Source: JAPPKS01 sp963667895 (lineage in GTDB: Bacteria; Poribacteria; WGA-4E; PCPOR2b). From it: a stretch of 64,000 nucleotides of DNA. Under the pieces are notes generated by a model. That model made no database searches. It had not been told where the DNA came from and saw only the letters and a program-made list of their open reading frames with translations. The position numbers and the translations under genes were made by a program. Shown one piece after another: positions 46,069-55,503 of the stretch (within the stretch, counting starts at the first letter, position 1; every line of letters begins with the position of its first letter). Location of the stretch: assembly GCA_965223985.1 (NCBI GenBank), contig OZ245030.1:1302001-1366000 (forward strand). The letters run 5' to 3'.

Positions 46069-47040
46069 ATGTCCAAAATCAGAATTGGTATCGTTGGATC
46101 CGGCGGCATGGCGGTAAGTCACGCAGAACAATTTGCCGGGCTTGATGCCGTTGAGGTCGTTGCCATTGCATCGAGGAACGTCCAGACAGGTACACAATTG
46201 GCGCAAAGATTCGACGCCGAATTTGTACCGGCTTGGGAAGATCTTGTTGAGCGTGAGAATCTGGATGGCGTTGTAGTCACCACCCATAACGACAGTCATG
46301 GCGAAATCGCGATTGGCGCGTTGGGTGCTGATAAACACGTTTTTACCGAATATCCGCTCGCGCGGTCAATTGATGAAGGCGAGCAAGCGATTGAGTTGGC
46401 GAAATCCAATAAACGTGTGTTGCGGATTTCCCATCCTGAAATTGTGTCAAATTTGCACAAAGCGATTAAACGGAAACGTCAAGAACTCGGTAATCTGCTG
46501 CTGACGTCCTTCCTGCGCCTCACACCCGGGCGTGGAGCCCGCCCTGAGATTTTGTTCAATCTGTCTGTGTCTGGGCCGCCGGCGCATTTCTTTATTTATC
46601 AAATCTACCCGGCAGTCGATCTCTTTGGCAGTGTCTCGTGGGTTGAAGGAGGGGCAGTTTACGAAGACTTAACAAATCAAGGTACATACGATCGATTTGT
46701 GAATACCGTCAATGTTGGGTTCAAGGCAGGAGGTATTGGACAATGGACGTGGGCTGGCGGCATTGAAATAAAATCGGCAGAGCAACGCCAACACTACGTC
46801 TTGACAGGCGGAACAATTTTCAATGAAGACGGTTGGCGCTGTTCGACCCGATTGGAAATTGAGGAAGTTCAGCCGCTTGATGCACCGAGTATTTCACTCC
46901 AGGAGCTATGGTTGAGCCAAATCCAGGACGGCGATACAGTCGCAGCACATGCGGACGCCGCAACGGCACTTGAAGCGATCAAAGTTAGCCTTTCAGCCGA
47001 GCGTTCAATGCACGAAAGTCGACGAATCGTGTTGCCGTAA
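46069..47040 (+). CDS. Gfo/Idh/MocA family oxidoreductase
   Basis: A 323-residue NAD(P)-dependent sugar oxidoreductase. The Rossmann fold opens IRIGIVGSGGMAVSHAEQF, then VVTTHNDSHGEIAIGAL and DKHVFTEYPLARS, where the usual catalytic Lys of the EKP motif is replaced (EYPLA). That loss could mean altered catalysis; some family members lack it. GGGTGAG precedes ATG 46069. Together with the epimerase upstream and the aldo/keto reductase downstream it suggests sugar or inositol oxidation. Confidence 0.85.
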   Translation: MSKIRIGIVGSGGMAVSHAEQFAGLDAVEVVAIASRNVQTGTQLAQRFDAEFVPAWEDLVERENLDGVVVTTHNDSHGEIAIGALGADKHVFTEYPLARSIDEGEQAIELAKSNKRVLRISHPEIVSNLHKAIKRKRQELGNLLLTSFLRLTPGRGARPEILFNLSVSGPPAHFFIYQIYPAVDLFGSVSWVEGGAVYEDLTNQGTYDRFVNTVNVGFKAGGIGQWTWAGGIEIKSAEQRQHYVLTGGTIFNEDGWRCSTRLEIEEVQPLDAPSISLQELWLSQIQDGDTVAAHADAATALEAIKVSLSAERSMHESRRIVLP

Positions 47041-47432
47041 GTTTCCGCTTGATGCTAAGGGAAGACTTGACTTTTTCTGTATGGTATGGTATTGGTTGAT
47101 CCTTTCTGTTTTAACGTTGACAGCATAAACATGCTCAAATATAATAAGTTCTAATGTGTCGTTGAGATAAGTATTGACAATATCTATAGGACAGACTTCC
47201 TAGCTTAGATTATCAGGACACGGACGTTCCTCCCACGGTCGAAAATTGACCCTTTCTGATTATCTCAGATTGTGCTCCGCATTAACACAGATTCTTTGAG
47301 AAACCGCGTGGCAGCTAAAATTGGGAGATAAGAAAGACAAAATACACATTACATCTTGAATTGCAGGTGACACATCAAGGTGACTGCTCGGAAGATACGC
47401 CATAATTATGCGATAGCATGGAGGTTGCAACA
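47041..47432. other. intergenic region
   Basis: About 390 bp, AT-rich, no gene. Several short A/T motifs near 47090-47180 could be promoter elements for the aldo/keto reductase gene, but none is close to consensus. Confidence 0.3.
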
Positions 47433-48356
47433 GTGACGGGGACGCTTGAACGTCGCCCTTACGGACGGACCGGTGAGCAGGTCACCGTTATCGGACTAGG
47501 CGGAGGCTACCTTGATAAGCACTCATTGGCGCATGGCATCGCCACTGTACACCGGGCTCTAGAGCTCGGGATTAACTACTTCGATACCGCACCAGTCTAT
47601 GGTCAGGGGGCATCCCAAGTGATTCTCGGTAATGCTCTCGAAGGGCGCACGGAGCCTTATTTACTGGCGACGAAGATTGGCTTCCTCGCTGAACCAGCAG
47701 CCTATCGGTCGCCGGATGCGCTCCGCTCCCAGCTTTGGGAGAATCTGCGGGGACTACGACGGAGCCATGTGGACATCCTGCAAATCCATCTCGCTGAGTC
47801 AGCTTGCTGGTGGAAGACCGGCGTTCCGGAAGAACAACTATTAAGCCTTGATGAGACTCATGATTTCGCAGATGCCCCGGTGATGGAGGTTCTTTTCGAA
47901 GCAAAGGCACAGGGAATCTGTCGTTTCCTCGGAATCACCTCGGACCACGCGGAGGAAATAGCTTGTGTTCTACGCGTGGTCGAGGTGGATGTATGTCTTG
48001 TGGCTTATGAATACACCCTACTGTGCCGAAATGCACTTCGAACTGTGCTGCCATTAGCTCGGAAAAAGGGGACAGCTTACATTCCCGTGGGCGTGTTTAA
48101 AACCATTGGAGCTGATCAGGGTCGGAGTCCCGATATCCGACTGAACGAATTACAGGAAGCGTGTGGTTTGTCTTTGATCGAACTGACGATCCGCTACCTA
48201 ATAGCTGACCCGTGCATCACAACAATTCTAGTCGGGGCTTCGACACCCGAAGAGTTGGAAGAAAGTGTCGCCGCAGCCCAGACAGGTCCACTCCCACGCG
48301 ATCTTCATCAAACTCTAGATGAATTGGAGACTCCTAAATTAGGGATTGAAGATTAG
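47433..48356 (+). CDS. aldo/keto reductase
   Basis: A 307-residue member of the aldo/keto reductase superfamily (TIM barrel, NADPH-dependent). YFDTAPVYGQG carries catalytic Asp and Tyr, LLATKIGF the Lys, and DILQIHLAES the His. The C-terminal TTILVGASTPEELEESV is the cofactor-binding segment. It resembles the L-fucose/D-threo-aldose 1-dehydrogenase-like group. GTG 47433 has GGAGG 8 bases upstream; ATG 47418 would contain that site, so GTG is preferred. Confidence 0.87.
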   Translation: MTGTLERRPYGRTGEQVTVIGLGGGYLDKHSLAHGIATVHRALELGINYFDTAPVYGQGASQVILGNALEGRTEPYLLATKIGFLAEPAAYRSPDALRSQLWENLRGLRRSHVDILQIHLAESACWWKTGVPEEQLLSLDETHDFADAPVMEVLFEAKAQGICRFLGITSDHAEEIACVLRVVEVDVCLVAYEYTLLCRNALRTVLPLARKKGTAYIPVGVFKTIGADQGRSPDIRLNELQEACGLSLIELTIRYLIADPCITTILVGASTPEELEESVAAAQTGPLPRDLHQTLDELETPKLGIED

Positions 48357-48504
48357 CACCACAATGCCACATCCTCATATTCAATTGCAGCCTTATTATG
48401 CAGTGCTTAATGCGCTACCAAGTTGCTCCCCACGGCAGATGTACGCAAGTTCCAACATTCACTGACGGCAAACTCTGCCTCCGACACCAGGAGGGGATGA
48501 TTTG

Positions 48505-48705
48505 ATGGAGACAACCAGACTACCAAATCATCTAATATTGGGATTTCTTCCGTGGGATAGTTTTGCGTCCCATCTCACAGATGAACTCGCGAGATCACGC
48601 GTAGCAGACCTAACAGAATGTCATATAGCTCCTTTTTGCCCATTTCCTATTTTGAAAGTAGATGTTAGGTTACAGAACGCCGAATCGACAGTTTCTGACT
48701 CTTAA
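48505..48705 (+). CDS. small hypothetical protein, 66 aa
   Basis: ATG 48505 lies 8 bases after AGGAGGGG, an excellent ribosome-binding site, and the frame runs 66 codons (METTRLPNHLILGFLPWDSF...). No family is recognised; two Cys in ECHIAPFCPF might bind metal. The strong initiation signal is the main evidence; the frame could still be chance or a fragment. Confidence 0.4.
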   Translation: METTRLPNHLILGFLPWDSFASHLTDELARSRVADLTECHIAPFCPFPILKVDVRLQNAESTVSDS

Positions 48706-48752
48706 TAAATCTTGGTGTCTACTCTCACGTTTTACATAAGGAGGCTTGAATA

Positions 48753-49289
48753 ATGAAAAATAGAGAACTGCTTTGCCCTCAGAGTATTTTTTGGGCAGCA
48801 GCCCTTGCCGTGATATTTGGGGTCGGTTGTACCCATTCAGACAAATCCTCGCAGTTAAAATACAGCGAGGTGGGTAAACAGCGCGCTATGTCCGTAAAGA
48901 AGGTGGAGCAACCTAGTATCAGCGGGGAGTGGGTCGGGACGTGGGGTGTATTTCATCCGAATCAGACAAGAACCGCTGCTCAGGATACACAGCGGCAGTT
49001 AGTTTGCCACGTGGCGGCGTTAACTCCCGATAAGTGGCAAGCGACATTTGAGGGTGAATGTGGTCGCCCCTATAAGTATACAATACAAATGCTTGGGCAG
49101 CGGACTGGGGATGTCGTCCTTTTCAAAGGCAGCGTGGACCTCGGGGAAAAAGATGGCGGTGTTTACGACTGGATCGGTCGGGCAACAGAGGAACAATTCA
49201 TCGGTTTCTATACTAGCCAGAATTATACAGGGGCCTTTCAAATGGCTCGACTTAAAGAAATGACTGACGCAAAACATGGAAGGCTATAA
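48753..49289 (+). CDS. hypothetical lipoprotein, 178 aa
   Basis: ATG 48753 follows AAGGAGG. The N-terminus (FWAAALAVIFGVGC) is a lipoprotein signal peptide with lipobox GVGC, so the protein should be acylated and anchored. The mature part from about residue 55 (SISGEWVGTWGVF) to 165 looks like a small beta-barrel of the lipocalin-like or stress-type: alternating strands such as YTIQMLGQRTGDVVLFKGSV and the closing YTGAFQMARL. No ligand can be named. Confidence 0.75.
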   Translation: MKNRELLCPQSIFWAAALAVIFGVGCTHSDKSSQLKYSEVGKQRAMSVKKVEQPSISGEWVGTWGVFHPNQTRTAAQDTQRQLVCHVAALTPDKWQATFEGECGRPYKYTIQMLGQRTGDVVLFKGSVDLGEKDGGVYDWIGRATEEQFIGFYTSQNYTGAFQMARLKEMTDAKHGRL

Positions 49290-49316
49290 CTTCGGAGCGG
49301 GTCTAAGGTTTCAAGA

Positions 49317-49352
49317 TATTAGGTGTCAGGTTGGGCATTTGTACACCTAATA
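49317..49352 (+). terminator. hairpin after the lipoprotein gene
   Basis: TATTAGGTGT (49317-49326) pairs perfectly with ACACCTAATA (49343-49352), loop 16 bases, 28 bp after the lipoprotein stop. There is only a weak T-tract after it, so termination is likely but not certain. Confidence 0.5.
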
Positions 49353-49434
49353 CTTGATTCCCATCTCACTGCTTGTCCTATAGTTTCCATAAATACCTGT
49401 TATTATAACCCCAACTAATTGGAGGAAATAAGTT

Positions 49435-50451
49435 TTGAGAGGATATTTCATTCGGTTGAGCGGATTCGTATTGGTGTTAGGTGTGCTTGCCCCGATTAGC
49501 CTTGCAGAAGCGGAACAGTGGTCGAAGAAAACCGGTATGCCAACCCCAAGGCTTTCGTGCTCCACATGTACATTGGACGGGAAGATTTACGCCATTGGTG
49601 GCTCAGACGAAGGTCCTCCGCTTCCGACGATTGAAGAATACGATCCAGTCTCAAACGAATGGAAGCAACAACCAAATATGCCAGTGGCAAAAGCGAGCAT
49701 GTCCACTTGCGTCGCGACTGGAAAGATTTACGTCATTGGAGGTTGGACCTCTGTGCCGAACATTGCCTTTCTTGCAACAACAGAAACCTACGATCCCGTT
49801 TTGGAACAGTGGGCCAAGAAACACGAAATGCCAACTGCAAGAGCCTATTTCACTACTGGGGTAGTGAATGGGAAGATTTATGCGATTGGAGGCATTTCCG
49901 ATCAGCTGGGACCAGTTCTCCCCATCGTAGAGGAATACGATCCAATGCTGGACAATTGGAGTCGCAAGTCCGAAATGCTGACCGCACGAGCAGGTACGTC
50001 TGCAAGCGTTATGGACGGCAAGATATATGTGATTGGGGGTGTTGCGGAGGTGCAGGGACCTGTGCTTGCCACCGTAGAAGTGTATGACCCTGCTCTCGAC
50101 AAATGGACAATGGCGGCTGATATGCCGACCGCAAGAACGGCATTTTCCACCAGCGCGGCAAATGAGAAGATTTATGCCATCGGGGGCACAGCCGCAGTAA
50201 CAGGGCCCGGTCTCGCGACAGTAGAAGCGTATGACCCAGCAACCGATACTTGGTCGAAGCAGCCCGACATGCCTACTGCACGGGTGTTTTTATCTACAAG
50301 CGCCATAGATGGGATAATCTATGCTATCGGAGGAACTGCAGTAGGGATTGGTCCAGGACTTCCAACTGTAGAAAGCTATGGAACCGGTTTAGGGGTTGGA
50401 GCTAACAGCAAATGGGTTACATTCTTGGGAAAGCTAAAGGCGGGGAATTAA
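49435..50451 (+). CDS. secreted Kelch-repeat beta-propeller protein
   Basis: A 338-residue protein with a signal peptide (LRGYFIRLSGFVLVLGVLAP...AEA) and six Kelch repeats of about 50 residues, each with a 'GKIYAIGG' strand followed by 'VEEYDP..D.W....MPTAR'. Six blades make a complete propeller. It starts at TTG 49435 behind TTGGAGGAAA; no ATG fits the signal peptide. Kelch propellers bind proteins or sugars; some are galactose-oxidase-like, but no copper ligands are evident. The repeats are very alike, suggesting recent internal duplication. The PaaK-type gene starts only 28 bp after it. Confidence 0.88.
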   Translation: MRGYFIRLSGFVLVLGVLAPISLAEAEQWSKKTGMPTPRLSCSTCTLDGKIYAIGGSDEGPPLPTIEEYDPVSNEWKQQPNMPVAKASMSTCVATGKIYVIGGWTSVPNIAFLATTETYDPVLEQWAKKHEMPTARAYFTTGVVNGKIYAIGGISDQLGPVLPIVEEYDPMLDNWSRKSEMLTARAGTSASVMDGKIYVIGGVAEVQGPVLATVEVYDPALDKWTMAADMPTARTAFSTSAANEKIYAIGGTAAVTGPGLATVEAYDPATDTWSKQPDMPTARVFLSTSAIDGIIYAIGGTAVGIGPGLPTVESYGTGLGVGANSKWVTFLGKLKAGN

Positions 50452-50479
50452 GTCACTTGCCAATTTTCGCATCAATTAT

Positions 50480-51805
50480 ATGAAAACAAGCTATCTGGAT
50501 TCTTTTGTTGAGACGCTCGATCGGAAAGCGTTAACACAGATCCAATTAAAGAAATTGCAGATGATGCTTTCGCAAGTGTTAAAGACCAATGTATTCTTTC
50601 GGAGGAAGCTGAACGAAGCCGGTGTAGAAACACCAGAGGACATACGAACGCTAGAGGATTATCGACGGTTACCGTTTACAACTAAGGAGGAGCTTTCCGC
50701 GGATCAGGCAGCGCATCCGCCATACGGAACAAACATCACCTTTCCACGAATGCAGTATATCCGCATCCATCAAACATCGGGAACGACCGGGGAACCACTG
50801 CGTTGGCTCGATACGGAGGAAAGTTGGCGTTGGTGGGCTCGTTGTTGGGGTGCAGTGTATAGCGCGGCAGGAGTAACTTCTGCGGATTCAATTTTTTTTG
50901 CTTTTTCTTTTGGTCCCTTTATCGGCTTCTGGAGTGCCTATGAAGGTGCAAGGTTAATGGGAGCGTTATCAATACCTGGCGGAGGAATGACCTCTCTTCA
51001 GCGGGTGCGGGCGATTAGGTATAATGACATCTCAGTGTTAATTTGTACGCCAACCTATGCGCTACAGCTCGCCGAAGTCGCCGAGGCAGAGGGAGTTGAC
51101 ATCGCTAACTCCAACGTCCGCGTGACCATTCATGCCGGTGAGCCCGGCGCGAGTCTGCCAGCAACCAAGCGTCGTATCGAAAGCGCCTGGGGAAGTCGGT
51201 GTTACGACCACACTGGCGCCACCGAGGTCGGTGCGTGGGGGTTTGAGTGCCAAGCTCAATCTGGGGTTCACTTAAACGAAGGTGAGTTCATCTTCGACGT
51301 AATTGATCCTGACAGAGGCGAATCTGCGATTGAAGGGGAATTGGTCATTACCAATTTGGGTCGGGTTGGTACACCGGCGATCCGCTATCGGACCGGCGAT
51401 TGGGTGAAGTTACAAACAGAGGATTGCGATTGCAGGCGTACCTTTAGGCAATTGAAGGATGGGATTATCGGACGTATAGACGATGTACTAATTGTACGCG
51501 GAGTGAATGTCTATCCCAGCACAATTGAAAACATCTTACGCGGTTTCCGAGAGGTGGGCGAGTTTGTCGTGGACGTTTTTCGACGGGGAGAATTGGACGA
51601 AATGGAGATTCGGTTGGAAATCCGAGCAATGGATACCGAAGCCATTACAGCCGCTGTCGTAAAAGCGATCCGCAATGCCCTGGGGTTGCGCGTGAAGGCT
51701 AAATCGGTACCTCATGGCACATTACCGCGCTTTGAACTGAAAGCGAGGCGTTTCGCAGATCATCGCTGCCTCAACAACAACTTCAGGAACAGTTCAAGTA
51801 ACTAG
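50480..51805 (+). CDS. phenylacetate-CoA ligase (PaaK)-family adenylate-forming enzyme
   Basis: A 441-residue member of the acyl-adenylating superfamily, PaaK branch. ATP-binding loop TSGTTGEP (99-106), then YDHTGATEVG (A5), RTGDWVKL and the Gly-Arg hinge GRIDDVLIVRGVNVYPS (A8). The C-terminal small domain (FVVDVFRRGELDEMEIRLEI) is present. PaaK activates aryl acids to CoA thioesters; relatives load aryl acids or form capsule linkages (CapK). It lies just before a flavin halogenase-like gene, so a role in making an aryl secondary metabolite is possible; that is inference. Confidence 0.87.
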   Translation: MKTSYLDSFVETLDRKALTQIQLKKLQMMLSQVLKTNVFFRRKLNEAGVETPEDIRTLEDYRRLPFTTKEELSADQAAHPPYGTNITFPRMQYIRIHQTSGTTGEPLRWLDTEESWRWWARCWGAVYSAAGVTSADSIFFAFSFGPFIGFWSAYEGARLMGALSIPGGGMTSLQRVRAIRYNDISVLICTPTYALQLAEVAEAEGVDIANSNVRVTIHAGEPGASLPATKRRIESAWGSRCYDHTGATEVGAWGFECQAQSGVHLNEGEFIFDVIDPDRGESAIEGELVITNLGRVGTPAIRYRTGDWVKLQTEDCDCRRTFRQLKDGIIGRIDDVLIVRGVNVYPSTIENILRGFREVGEFVVDVFRRGELDEMEIRLEIRAMDTEAITAAVVKAIRNALGLRVKAKSVPHGTLPRFELKARRFADHRCLNNNFRNSSSN

Positions 51806-51949
51806 GAGGTGCAAAAAAGCAGAAGCGAGTTTTGAATTTGAAACGGTACATGGAAGCGCAGCCCGAAGCAATGATTGATTAGCAATTAATTCAATAAAAA
51901 CAACAATATTCTCAGAGGAACCAAACAACCTCAATAATGCATAGAAATT

Positions 51950-53224
51950 ATGAAAACATCAAACCCCTCTCACAACAATAGCTACGACGTAATCGTTATC
52001 GGCGGTGGGCCTGCAGGAAGCACTGTTGCAACATTAGTAGCAGAGAAGGGGCACCGCGTGTTGCTTTTGGAACGGGAAAAATGTCCGCGTTTTAAAATTG
52101 GTGAATCTTTGATGCCCGCAACCTATTGGACATTTAAGCGGCTGGGATTACTTGAAAAACTAAAGGCAAGCCATTTCCCAAAAAAGTATAGCGTCCAGTT
52201 TTACTCAAAATCAGGACAAGCTTCTGCTCCATTTTATTTTTTTGAAAACAATCCACACGAGAGTTCCATGACGTGGCAGGTGTTACGTAGCGAGTTTGAC
52301 GAGATGATGCTCGACAACGCACAGGAAAAAGGGGTTGAGGTTCGTCGTGGAACGCGCGTACACGAGGTATTATTTGATGGGAATCGAGCGGTAGGTGTCC
52401 AAGCAAAAGTCGCGGGTGAAAATATCACAGATATTTCGGCAAGAACCATCGTGGACTCGACAGGTCAGAGCGCGATGGTCTCTCGACAGTTGAAAATAAA
52501 TTTCCCCGAACCTGAATTGAAGAAAGCTTCGCTGTTTACTCACTTTGAGGGTGGGGTTCGCGACACGGGGATGGATGAAGGAGCAACGTTAATCCTTCAC
52601 ACCGAAAATAAGGATTCGTGGTTCTGGTACATCCCATTGCCCTATGATCGTGTGAGCGTTGGTGTGGTGGGTGAACTAGATTATCTCATACAGAACCGAC
52701 GGTCGCGTAACGATGGACTCGACCCACAGAAGATTTTTGAAGAAGAACTTGAAAAGTGTGCGCCCTTGAAACCGAGGATCCAAAATGCAAAGCAACTGTT
52801 TCCCGTCCAAGTGACCAAGGACTTTTCCTATCGCGCCCGCCGAATTGCCGGAGAAGGTTGGGTCTTGGTAGGAGATGCTTTCGGGTTTTTAGATCCCGTT
52901 TATTCCACGGGTCTGTTCTTGGCGCTGAAATCGGGTGAGATGGCATCGGACGCAATAAATGAAGCTTTTGAGAAGGACGATTTTTCCGGCGAACGGTTAG
53001 GAATATTCGGATCTGAGTTTGTCAGAGGGCTGGAAGCCTTTCGTAAGCTAGTCTATGCTTTCTACACAAGAGACTTCAGTTTTGCCCAATTCTTAAGACG
53101 ATTCCCAGAATGTCAGCAGGGGATTGTAGACATACTTAGCGGCAATGTGTTTATCAAAGATGTTAGCGCAATTTTTGAACCGATGGGGCAGATGTGTAAG
53201 CTTCCGGAGGATTCTCCCTTGTAA
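51950..53224 (+). CDS. FAD-dependent oxidoreductase, flavin halogenase/geranylgeranyl reductase-like
   Basis: A 424-residue flavoprotein of the p-hydroxybenzoate hydroxylase fold. Dinucleotide loop VIVIGGGPAGS (about 15-25), CPRFKIGESLMPATY, and the GD motif WVLVGDAFGFLDPVYSTG. The stretch SWFWYIPL near residues 223-230 fits the WxWxIP motif considered diagnostic of FADH2-dependent halogenases, which blocks monooxygenation; CmlS-type halogenases have the same GES and WxWxIP layout. Geranylgeranyl reductases share the fold, so halogenase is probable but unproven. No flavin reductase is adjacent. It follows the PaaK-type ligase by 144 bp. Confidence 0.82.
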   Translation: MKTSNPSHNNSYDVIVIGGGPAGSTVATLVAEKGHRVLLLEREKCPRFKIGESLMPATYWTFKRLGLLEKLKASHFPKKYSVQFYSKSGQASAPFYFFENNPHESSMTWQVLRSEFDEMMLDNAQEKGVEVRRGTRVHEVLFDGNRAVGVQAKVAGENITDISARTIVDSTGQSAMVSRQLKINFPEPELKKASLFTHFEGGVRDTGMDEGATLILHTENKDSWFWYIPLPYDRVSVGVVGELDYLIQNRRSRNDGLDPQKIFEEELEKCAPLKPRIQNAKQLFPVQVTKDFSYRARRIAGEGWVLVGDAFGFLDPVYSTGLFLALKSGEMASDAINEAFEKDDFSGERLGIFGSEFVRGLEAFRKLVYAFYTRDFSFAQFLRRFPECQQGIVDILSGNVFIKDVSAIFEPMGQMCKLPEDSPL

Positions 53225-53273
53225 GGTGTCAGTTCCCATTGACCAAATCATTTAATGGCATGCGGAGGTTATG

Positions 53274-54272
53274 ATGCGAATCAATGCGCAACTGGATGGG
53301 TACGTTAATCGCGCAACGGTCAAAAAGGAGCTAGCAATCATCGCCATATTTCTTCTCGCTAGCTCCGGTTGGGCAGTGGATATTCATGACGAAGCCGGCA
53401 CTACTGGCGCAGCATTTCTAAAAATTGAGGGAGGCAGTCGTCCGGTTGGCATGGGGGGGGCATTTGTAGGGCTTGCCAACGATGTCAACACGATATTTTG
53501 GAACCCTGCAGGCTTAACTACTGTTCAGGCGCGAGAACTGACTGCAATGCAAAATTTCTCGATTGCGGATATAAGTAACCAATTTATTGGTTATGCCCAG
53601 CGTGTTGGAAAAGGGGTTTGGGGCGCTAGTTTGCTCGGAGCGTTTACTGAGATTGAACGTCGTAAACGTCCAACCGATGAACCTGATAATACTGTTGTAG
53701 TAGGTGGCTTCGCTGCAGGTGCATCATTTGCTTATGCTGTATTGCCGAGTCTTTCAATCGGTGGGACCGCAAGAGGCATCTCCCAACAACTTGATATTGA
53801 GGACTCGTTTGGAGTAGCTGTTGATTTGGGCGGTGTTTTGCGCACGCTCAACAATCAATTTGGGATTGGGTTTGCCATCCAGAATCTGGGATTTCTGAAT
53901 TCGGAAGAAAATTTGCCGACGACTCTTCGCTGCGGCATCGCTTACCAGATACGGGAGAAGTTTTCCCTCACGAATCGGAGATCGGCGCGAGATCTTTTTG
54001 CAATCGTCGCCGATGTAGATATCCCAATTCTCAGCGGTTACCCAACCTTTCATGTCGGCGCCGAGAATTGGTTCTACGATGTCCTCGCCCTGCGGATGGG
54101 GTATAGTATCAGTCAAGGAGAGAATCCGAAGAACGGTCTAACAGGAGGGATTGGCATTCGCCGCAATGGAAAAGCTTCCCTTGAAAACCTACACTTCCAA
54201 TTCGACTATGCTTTCGTTCCAAACGAAGATGTAGGCGATGCGCACCGAATCTCTCTGCTCATGCGATTCTGA
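53274..54272 (+). CDS. PorV/PorQ family outer-membrane protein
   Basis: A roughly 332-residue protein with beta-barrel pattern. The N-terminal conserved block TTGAAFLKIEGGSRPVGMGGAFVGLANDVNTIFWNPAGL is typical of PorV/PorQ (UPF0164) outer-membrane proteins, as in FadL-like barrels. Alternating strands follow and it ends with aromatic Phe (RISLLMRF), the usual barrel signal. A hydrophobic stretch (ELAIIAIFLLASSGWAV) is the signal peptide, though its N-region is long. ATG 53274 rather than 53271 gives better spacing from GGAGG. PorV proteins shuttle surface proteins or form pores; its cargo is unknown. Confidence 0.83.
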   Translation: MRINAQLDGYVNRATVKKELAIIAIFLLASSGWAVDIHDEAGTTGAAFLKIEGGSRPVGMGGAFVGLANDVNTIFWNPAGLTTVQARELTAMQNFSIADISNQFIGYAQRVGKGVWGASLLGAFTEIERRKRPTDEPDNTVVVGGFAAGASFAYAVLPSLSIGGTARGISQQLDIEDSFGVAVDLGGVLRTLNNQFGIGFAIQNLGFLNSEENLPTTLRCGIAYQIREKFSLTNRRSARDLFAIVADVDIPILSGYPTFHVGAENWFYDVLALRMGYSISQGENPKNGLTGGIGIRRNGKASLENLHFQFDYAFVPNEDVGDAHRISLLMRF

Positions 54273-54399
54273 ACAATCAAGCGACTGGAATAGGAGCGCG
54301 ATAGTTTTCAAGTCTTCACTAGTTGTTGACACCCCTTTTTGATTGGATTGAATGGTGATGTGTAATTCTTAGTCGCAGTGACTATAACGGGGATATAGT

Positions 54400-55449
54400 A
54401 TGAACATCCTTTGCACAGGAATCAGTTGCTCGGGGCGAAAAGAATTGATGGCAGACTTTGAATCGCTCTGCCGCGAGAAAGATATGCAGATTGGTTTTTT
54501 CAACGTCGGAGATTATATGAAACACACCGCCGCAGAATCAGGAGTCAAGTTTACAGAAAAAGTGCTCGATTCCGATCACGCGGTGCTCTCATTAGCACGT
54601 CGGTCTGCATTCTATGAGATTGCTAATCTAGCACACAATGCCGATCATGCGTTGATCGGTCTGCACACCTGCTTCCGCTGGAGGGGTGTGCTCGTGGAAG
54701 GAATCTCACTTCGAGAGATCGACAATTTTCCAGCAGATGTCTTCATCAACGTGGTGGATAACCTCGCAGACATCGAAAAGCGTATGCAGGAAAACCCGCA
54801 ATGGACGGGGATGCAACGTGGAGAGATTAACGTTTGGCTTGATGAAGAGGAATTTTTGACCAAACAGCTCGCAAGTTTCAAGGGGAAGCCCCACTACACG
54901 GTTTCCCGACAACACAATCTGCAAAATTTCTACGATTTACTCTTTTCAAGCAAGCAGAAATTCTATTTAAGCTATCCAATCACGCTTATCCGAGAATCTG
55001 TGGATCAAATCGAGAAAATACGCTCGTTTGGGGAAAAGATGAATAAGGATTTCATCGTATTTGATCCGCTCTCTATCAAAGACATGGAGCTAGTACACCA
55101 GGAAGAGCTTTCACCAGCGGGCGGACAGGACGGAACAGGCGGCACCGAAATCACGACCATCAGTCGCCTTGATGAGAGTTCAAGTGAGCAAATCAAGACT
55201 CGCACCATATCAAGAGATTATCAATTCATCCGTCAAAGCGATTTTGTTGTTGTCATTTACCCGACCGATAAGCTTTCACCCGGCGTGTTAAGTGAGATGA
55301 ATTTTGCATCACGCTACAACAAGCCTGTTTATGCTGTACATTCCCATGCGCGTAGTCTTTTCTTTGAAAATCTATGTGAGCAAATCTTCGACACTGTTGA
55401 GGAACTCGAAGATTTTTTGACTAATAGACAAATTGGTGTGCCTAGTTAA
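54400..55449 (+). CDS. P-loop nucleotide-binding / nucleoside 2-deoxyribosyltransferase-like fusion protein
   Basis: A 349-residue protein with no signal peptide. The N-terminus MNILCTGISCSGRKELMADF resembles the P-loop of archaeal-type adenylate kinases (GISCSGRK where GxxGxGKT is expected), followed by helices and an acidic core; the final Thr/Ser of the loop is missing, so binding may be altered. From about residue 190 a second domain opens KFYLSYPITLIRES and ends SDFVVVIYPTDKLSPGVLSEMNFASRYNKPVYAV, which matches the pattern of nucleoside 2-deoxyribosyltransferase/TIR-SLOG-like folds (D-x-hydrophobic core, SxGxxxE, gKPV). The pairing suggests nucleotide salvage, signalling or defence; none can be shown here. 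54 bp separate it from the next gene. Confidence 0.6.
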   Translation: MNILCTGISCSGRKELMADFESLCREKDMQIGFFNVGDYMKHTAAESGVKFTEKVLDSDHAVLSLARRSAFYEIANLAHNADHALIGLHTCFRWRGVLVEGISLREIDNFPADVFINVVDNLADIEKRMQENPQWTGMQRGEINVWLDEEEFLTKQLASFKGKPHYTVSRQHNLQNFYDLLFSSKQKFYLSYPITLIRESVDQIEKIRSFGEKMNKDFIVFDPLSIKDMELVHQEELSPAGGQDGTGGTEITTISRLDESSSEQIKTRTISRDYQFIRQSDFVVVIYPTDKLSPGVLSEMNFASRYNKPVYAVHSHARSLFFENLCEQIFDTVEELEDFLTNRQIGVPS

Positions 55450-55503
55450 TGAGGCCTACACCTGACACATAGCTACAGGATTAAGTAGAACTGAGAAAAC
55501 ACG

